Part shown: piece after piece, positions 59,876 to 64,000 of the stretch | Layout of the letters: each line of letters opens with the position of its first letter | Numbering within the stretch: the stretch's first letter is position 1 | Origin: Nannocystaceae bacterium | Lineage (GTDB): Bacteria; Myxococcota_A; Polyangia; Nannocystales; Nannocystaceae | Direction of reading: 5' to 3' | DNA length: 64,000 bases | Assembly (NCBI GenBank): GCA_019694555.1 | Contig: JAIBBS010000004.1 | Location: 1 to 64,000 of the forward strand | The notes under the pieces: generated by a model | The model's input: the letters and a program-made list of their open reading frames with translations, nothing else | What the model was told of the DNA's origin: nothing | Databases searched by the model: none | Made by a program: the position numbers and the translations under genes

Positions 59876-60541
59876 ATGGTGGCGCCGACGGACGTATCTC
59901 CCCCTTCGCTGATGATCGCGATGCCGTGCAGAGCGGAAATTCGCGCAGCGGTATTCCCGGCGCTGCTGCAATGCATCATTTCGGCGACGTCGTACTGGCA
60001 CCGACGATTCGGCGACGCGATGGTCACGACGCAGATCCTGCCGCGGACGCACGTGGTGACCGCCCGCAACCTGATCGCGGCGGAAGCCCGCGCCGGCGGC
60101 ATCGACTGGGTCCTGTGGCTCGACGACGACATGGCACCGCCGGCGGACCTGCTCGAGCGCCTGCACGGCACTGCTCGACCGTTCGTGGGCGCGGTCGCCT
60201 ATCGCCGCGAGCCGCCGTTTCAGCCCTGCGTGGCGCGCATCGTGGAAAACCGCGCGGAGCCGTTCGATCCCGAACCGGGACCGGACGGCCCGGTCGTCCC
60301 CGCCGATCTCACTGGTTTCGCGTGCGTGCTGACGCATCGCAGCGTGCTCGACGCGGTCTGGCAACGCACCGATGGGCGTCCCTTCGCCCTCGTGGGCGAC
60401 GTCGGGGAAGACTTCCATTTCTGCCTGCAGGCGCGCAAGGCAGGAATTCAGCTGCACATCCTGTCGGACTGCGTCGTCGGTCACGCCGGCGACCTGATCG
60501 TGGGTCGCGAGCATCGGCTCGCGGCGCTCGCGGCCGAGTGA
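59876..60541 (+). CDS. GT-A-type glycosyltransferase-like protein
   Basis: About 221 residues. LMIAMPCRAEIRAAVFPAL opens a GT-A Rossmann half; ARNLIAAEARAGGIDWVLWLDDDMAPP carries the acidic DxD-type motif (DDDM) that binds metal-nucleotide sugar; a short second half ends in EDFHFCLQARKAGIQLHIL. This compact form resembles family 2 enzymes of phage and surface-polysaccharide loci. Codon use has more A/T at third positions than the neighbouring genes. The start is uncertain (59801 or 59876); no Shine-Dalgarno is clear. Confidence 0.75.
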   Translation: MVAPTDVSPPSLMIAMPCRAEIRAAVFPALLQCIISATSYWHRRFGDAMVTTQILPRTHVVTARNLIAAEARAGGIDWVLWLDDDMAPPADLLERLHGTARPFVGAVAYRREPPFQPCVARIVENRAEPFDPEPGPDGPVVPADLTGFACVLTHRSVLDAVWQRTDGRPFALVGDVGEDFHFCLQARKAGIQLHILSDCVVGHAGDLIVGREHRLAALAAE

Positions 60542-60662
60542 GCCGGCCGCAGCGCGAGCCTCCACGCACCCATCGACCCGTGTCTGCGCCGCCGCGTTCT
60601 CGAGCTGCGGCCGGATCTGATCTGAGTCAGCACCCTCAGCACCCCGCAACCCCCGCAACCGC

Positions 60663-60668
60663 AAGGAG
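60663..60668 (+). promoter_or_regulatory. Shine-Dalgarno AAGGAG of first beta-rich paralogue
   Basis: AAGGAG ends 6 nt before the GTG at 60675. The upstream 60542-60667 stretch holds only CACCCC- and CAACC-like low-complexity sequence and no gene. Confidence 0.75.
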
Positions 60669-60674
60669 CACCCC

Positions 60675-61079
60675 GTGCCCGGAATCGTCACACCTCTGTG
60701 GAACAAGAAGTCGTTCAACTTCAACAATCTGACCGCAGGCACGTCGGAGACGGACGTCGCGGTCAAGACCGTCGCATGCGAGCGGTATCGCGAGGGCTTG
60801 CTGATCGTGCGCGCGCATACCCGCGACATCGTGAACGCGTCGTCGAAGATCGAGATCGTCGCATACACCACTGCGCCCACCGCCGAGGACCCTTCGGTCG
60901 ACTTCGTATTCACCACCGCCAGCGGAACCGCGACGGTCGCGAACGGCTCGACCTCGGTCGTGGCAAGCGTGGCGCTCGCGAACTTCGGCGCGTTCCTGCG
61001 GATCCTGGTCGTCGGCACGCGCGTGACCAGCGGCAACTGCAGCGCGGACCTCTCCGCCGATCTCGTGCTCAAGGAGTGA
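60675..61079 (+). CDS. Small beta-rich protein, paralogue 1 of 4
   Basis: 134 residues with no signal peptide or catalytic motif. It alternates short strands and looks like a beta-sandwich. It shares three landmarks with the next three genes: FNFNNLTAG near residue 14, LLIVRAH in the middle, and AEDPSVDF (about 70-77), followed by a C-terminal strand block (LRILVVGT). It was probably duplicated to give the array. Such repeats in a row with a fibre protein suggest virion- or appendage-type structural roles. I know no named family. Confidence 0.72.
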   Translation: MPGIVTPLWNKKSFNFNNLTAGTSETDVAVKTVACERYREGLLIVRAHTRDIVNASSKIEIVAYTTAPTAEDPSVDFVFTTASGTATVANGSTSVVASVALANFGAFLRILVVGTRVTSGNCSADLSADLVLKE

Positions 61080-61084
61080 CACCC

Positions 61085-61504
61085 GTGGTGAGCGACTCGA
61101 CGGTTCCGCCGCTGTGGCAGCTGCCGCCCGTCCTCGCTGCGTTCGACAACCTCCGCGGCTTCCGGTCACGAACCATCGTGCTCGCGCGGGCGATCCCCAG
61201 CGAGCCCGCGCGCGCGATCGCCATTGCGGCCAGGGTGCACGGCGCGGCGATCGGCATCGGCGCGACGCTGGTGCTGCGCGTGTGGCCGGCTGCACCGACT
61301 GACGAGGATCCCGCGCAGGACTTCCTCGGACCGGCGCCGCTCGCACAGCTCGCACTCGAGGCCGTCGCGGCGCCGGGACTCGCGCGCACGGTGCTCTTGC
61401 CCCCGCTGCCGCCGGCGCTGCAGCTGCAGCTCACCGCACAGCAGCCCGCCCTCGGTGTCGCCTGCCGCGCAACCATCAGCGCGGTGGTCACCGCCATCGC
61501 TTGA
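61085..61504 (+). CDS. Small beta-rich protein, paralogue 2 of 4
   Basis: 139 residues. It shares with paralogue 1 the FDNLRGF start, IAARVHGAA, TDEDPAQDF (about 73-81) and a closing strand block (LQLQLTAQQP). The GTG at 61085 or 61088 starts it, 5 bp after the previous stop. It is more Ala/Pro-rich than paralogue 1, so its outer loops differ. Confidence 0.7.
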   Translation: MVSDSTVPPLWQLPPVLAAFDNLRGFRSRTIVLARAIPSEPARAIAIAARVHGAAIGIGATLVLRVWPAAPTDEDPAQDFLGPAPLAQLALEAVAAPGLARTVLLPPLPPALQLQLTAQQPALGVACRATISAVVTAIA

Positions 61505-61563
61505 ATCGGTGGTTGCACGGGTATCGCGCCGACCGCCAGGACCTCGGGCAAGCGCCCGACGAC

Positions 61564-62139
61564 ATGACGAAAGCGAGAGCCATGATTGCCGACCACCCAT
61601 GCGAAGTTCCGCTCGCGCTCGCAAGCCCGGCACGCCAGGGCGAGCACTGGGCGGTGTTCGAGCTGCTGCCGAAGACGACGTTTTCCTTCGCCGCCCTGCT
61701 GCCCGGCGGCCGCCTGAGCTACGAGCTGGGGCTGCCCGTTCCACTCGTCCGGTGGCCCGAGTGCATGCTGGTCGTTCGCATGCACGGTGGCACCCTCGCG
61801 GGCACGGGCGCACGCGCGACGCTGGTCTGCGAGCTCGCGACACGGTGTCAGGACGAGCCGGCCACGGCCTTCGTGTGGCCGCTGCCGCTGGCGTCCGCGG
61901 TGGTCGACGCGAATACGGCTGCGGGCTCCGCACTCATGACACGACTGCGCAGCGACGTGGGCACGCTGGCGCGATCATGGATCCACCTCGACCAAGCCAG
62001 CGTCCCGACGACCGCAACGGTGACGCTCTCGGCGAGTCTGCTCGCGCGAGCGCCCGCGGACGCTCACCCGGAAGACCGCGCATGCCCATGCACCCGCGAG
62101 GGCGAAGCGGCTGCGCCCCCCGCAGGAGGCTGGCGATGA
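61564..62139 (+). CDS. Small beta-rich protein, paralogue 3 of 4
   Basis: About 191 residues. It shares FSFAALLPG, LVVRMHGG and QDEPATAF with the array, and has an N-terminal extension and a charged, Pro-rich tail (DAHPEDRACPCTREGE). The start is uncertain: ATG 61564, ATG 61582, or a TTG at 61501 overlapping the previous stop. Its end overlaps the next gene by 4 bp (ATGA). Confidence 0.68.
   Translation: MTKARAMIADHPCEVPLALASPARQGEHWAVFELLPKTTFSFAALLPGGRLSYELGLPVPLVRWPECMLVVRMHGGTLAGTGARATLVCELATRCQDEPATAFVWPLPLASAVVDANTAAGSALMTRLRSDVGTLARSWIHLDQASVPTTATVTLSASLLARAPADAHPEDRACPCTREGEAAAPPAGGWR
62124..62129 (+). promoter_or_regulatory. Shine-Dalgarno AGGAGG of the fibre-like gene
   Basis: AGGAGG lies 6 nt before the ATG at 62136 and is a perfect match. 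It fixes this start inside the end of the previous gene. Confidence 0.8.
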
Positions 62140-63245
62140 GCCGCACGCTGTTGCGCAAACGCGCGTTCGACTTCTCGTCGCTCACGGCAGGACAGAGCGC
62201 CACCGAGGTGCCCATCGCGTGTTGCGACATCTCGTGCTTCGGCGACGTGGTGATGGTGGTGCGGCTGCACAGCAATGCGATCACCGGCACCTCTGCGATC
62301 GTCGTGGCGGCGTACGACGCCGCGCCGAGTGAAGACGATCCTGCGCAGACCTTCGTGTCCCCCAGCGCCGCCGCGCAGGTGAGCATCGACGCCTCGTCGG
62401 CCGCGGGTGCGCTGCTGGTCGCCGGCCTCGACGCGGGCTTCGGGGACGCGCTGCAGATCCACGTCACCGGCACGCGACAAGGCAGCGACACGGTCCGCGC
62501 CGAGATCTCGATCGAGCTGGTGGGTCGCCCCGGCGTCGCCGCGCCGCGGCGCAGCCTCGCCGACACGCTCGTGGTGGGAAACACGACGCAGGGCACCGAT
62601 GTCGTCGTCACCAGCGGCGACGAGGTCCGCGGTGACGACGGCTCGGCCGCCGGAGCGCTGTCACTGCGCGGCGGCGACGGCACTGCGGCGAGCAACGGCG
62701 GTGCGGTCGCAGTGCGCGGCGGCAGCTCGGCCGCGGGTGCCGGCGGTGGCATCTCGCTGACGACCGGCACCGGTGCCACCGACGACGGCGACCTCGACCT
62801 GTTGACCCCCAGCAGCGGGGGCGCGGTGCGGCTGCGCACGCAGTCGACGTTTGTCGGGACCACGCTCGACGCGCTGACCTACGCGGCAACGCTGACCGTC
62901 GCGCTGGGCGGCGGCACGCAGGACATCGCGCTGGCGAGCCTGGCCACCGATGGCCACAACCTCAAGCTCGACGTCGCCGTCACCGCCCACGAAGTCGGCG
63001 TGGCGGCGAGCTTGAAGAGCGGGCTCATCGCGCAGACGTTCTACCGCGCAACCGGCACGGTGCTCTCGCTGACGGCGCACGTCACCAACCAGCAGGGCGT
63101 GGGCGGCGTGGGAACCGATCTGTCGTTCGCGTTGGTGGCATCGGGCAGCACGATCAACCTACGGATCGTCAACGCCGGCGCTTCGAATCGCACGGTCTAC
63201 GTCACGGTGCGATGGTTGCGACAAGAAGGCGGGTTCGCGTCGTGA
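62136..63245 (+). CDS. Fibre-like protein: beta-rich paralogue 4 fused to Gly-rich repeats and a C-terminal head
   Basis: 369 residues. Residues 1-130 are the fourth copy of the array domain (FDFSSLTAG, VVRLHSN, SEDDPAQTF, LQIHVTGTR). Residues about 135-235 are a Gly/Ala/Thr/Ser-rich stretch of short repeats (GGDGTAASNGG, VRGGSSAAGAGGG type) like the shafts of tail fibres. Residues about 240-369 are a beta-rich C-terminal domain (VTAHEVGVAASL, NLRIVNAGASNRTVYVTV) similar in style to fibre heads. Start and end overlap the neighbours by 4 bp each. No catalytic motif is visible. Confidence 0.72.
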   Translation: MSRTLLRKRAFDFSSLTAGQSATEVPIACCDISCFGDVVMVVRLHSNAITGTSAIVVAAYDAAPSEDDPAQTFVSPSAAAQVSIDASSAAGALLVAGLDAGFGDALQIHVTGTRQGSDTVRAEISIELVGRPGVAAPRRSLADTLVVGNTTQGTDVVVTSGDEVRGDDGSAAGALSLRGGDGTAASNGGAVAVRGGSSAAGAGGGISLTTGTGATDDGDLDLLTPSSGGAVRLRTQSTFVGTTLDALTYAATLTVALGGGTQDIALASLATDGHNLKLDVAVTAHEVGVAASLKSGLIAQTFYRATGTVLSLTAHVTNQQGVGGVGTDLSFALVASGSTINLRIVNAGASNRTVYVTVRWLRQEGGFAS

Positions 63246-64000
63246 GCGGCGGCGTGCGTTGGGAGCCGATGGACGCGGAGCAGCGGCGCGCGGCCATCGT
63301 CGCGTTGCTGCAGGACGACCACGATCGCCACTGGGCGCGGCAGTCGGCCTCGCCGGCGGCGCAGCTCGGCTTCGCCGCCAGCACCGTGGCGCCGGTCGCC
63401 TTCGCCCACGGGCAATCCGGCTGCCAGGCCTACGCCGCGACGGCCAAGACGCGCCGCAGTCCCCGTTTTGTGTTCCTGCGCGAGATCGGCGGACCGTCGT
63501 GCCTCGCGGCGTATCTGCAATCACCGCTGCTGCTGTCGCAGCTGCCCCGCAACGTCACGATCGTCATCGACCAGCCGTGTCCCGTGCGAGAGCCGCTGAT
63601 CCTGCCCAGCGGTGTGACGCTGCGCGGCTGCTCGCTGTACGGCAACTCGCGGCTCGAGCTCGATGTACCGGGGGCTGCGTTCGCGATCGAGACCCGACTG
63701 GCGTCGCGCGGTGTGGTGCTGGAGGACCTCGAGATCACACGGCTGGGTGGGTCGAGCCGCTGCGTTCTGCTGCGCGGCAGCGGCCACCGCGTCCGCCACG
63801 TCCGGTTCTCCGGGGTGTGGGACTGGGCGATCCAGGGCGCGTTCGCGTCGTCGATTCTGATCGATCATGCGCAGGTGATCGGCAACTCGGGCGGGGTCCG
63901 GGCCGTGGGCGGAACGCATTGGCACATCCGCAACTGCCATATCCGAGACGCGCCCTACTGGGCCATCGACCTGGTCGGCAGCGACGCAGCCGTCGTCGAG
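63242..64000 (+). CDS. Right-handed beta-helix protein (partial, C-terminus beyond right edge)
   Basis: At least 253 residues. After an N-terminal segment of about 105 residues, short strands in regular steps appear: VTIVIDQPCPV, LILPSGVTLRG, VVLEDLEITRLG, HRVRHVRFSGV, ILIDHAQVIGN, HWHIRNCHIRDAP. This is the pectate-lyase-like or tailspike beta-helix pattern (IGN / SG / GVxLxG turns). Members bind or cut polysaccharides, and no catalytic residues can be assigned in the visible part. GTG overlaps the previous stop by 4 bp, so it belongs to the array's operon. Confidence 0.78.
   Translation, partial: MSGGVRWEPMDAEQRRAAIVALLQDDHDRHWARQSASPAAQLGFAASTVAPVAFAHGQSGCQAYAATAKTRRSPRFVFLREIGGPSCLAAYLQSPLLLSQLPRNVTIVIDQPCPVREPLILPSGVTLRGCSLYGNSRLELDVPGAAFAIETRLASRGVVLEDLEITRLGGSSRCVLLRGSGHRVRHVRFSGVWDWAIQGAFASSILIDHAQVIGNSGGVRAVGGTHWHIRNCHIRDAPYWAIDLVGSDAAVVE

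Noticed and set aside
59750-64000. A complete prophage
   Set aside because: No integrase, terminase, portal, capsid or attachment sites are visible. Only a structural-looking module is present, and the window ends inside it.

Overview
The window is very GC-rich, tightly packed chromosomal DNA. It holds about 55 protein genes, no gap between genes exceeds roughly 250 bp, and I recognised no rRNA, tRNA or CRISPR array. The gene content points to Myxococcota, most like the Nannocystaceae. The signs are five transmembrane Ser/Thr kinases with TPR tails, many lipoproteins with Ser/Gly-rich linkers, Cys-rich DUF4215 repeat proteins with an Arg-ending C-terminal anchor, and ECF sigma factors paired with kinases. 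The taxonomic call is an inference from family content, not from a marker gene.

Layout. 1-5448 (minus): PP2C phosphatase, ferritin-like lipoprotein, metallo-beta-lactamase-fold hydrolase and a kinase that runs off the left edge. 5675-10159: amidohydrolase lipoprotein, then the yhbH-spoVR pair. 10235-14559: Cys-rich lipoprotein, ECF sigma factor, a small unknown, and two lipoproteins. 14810-20986 (minus): two kinases around a small lipoprotein. 21043-24312: tandem paralogous DUF4215 surface proteins. 24376-28128 (minus): an ECF sigma factor followed by a kinase. 28206-29856: a divergent pair of a GGGP-synthase-like protein and an AGMO-like sterol-desaturase-family hydroxylase. 29862-31200: a VOC/ArsR/SRPBCC operon with a readable promoter and operator. 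31344-35968: HupE-like membrane protein, beta-propeller lipoprotein, DUF4331 protein and a converging catalase-family protein. 36039-42030: YjbR protein with a histone-like tail, Gly-rich membrane protein, ABC-F ATPase, SpoIIAA-like protein, a His/Cys-dyad protein and a TonB-like Pro-rich membrane protein. 42110-46543: esterase and a first succinate dehydrogenase (sdhCAB). 46626-49340: HAD phosphatase and two lipoproteins. 49383-53309 (minus): a second, unlike succinate dehydrogenase with a TPR-like gene at its end. 53387-57749 (minus): kinase and a beta-lactamase-family hydrolase. 57909-59749: CBS protein coupled to an S2P-type protease. 59876-64000: a module unlike the rest, with a glycosyltransferase, four tandem paralogous beta-rich proteins (the last a fibre-like fusion) and a beta-helix protein cut by the right edge.

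How it works together. The window is dominated by signalling (five kinases, one phosphatase, two sigma factors), envelope display (about ten lipoproteins and two anchored surface proteins) and respiration (two complex II clusters). Many genes lack a Shine-Dalgarno sequence. Instead they carry a GNTANNNT-like -10 box 6-12 nt before the start codon, which implies widespread leaderless transcription and helped fix several starts. The most novel parts are the right-edge beta-rich array, the ether-lipid-like divergent pair, the His/Cys-dyad protein and the leaderless promoter pattern.
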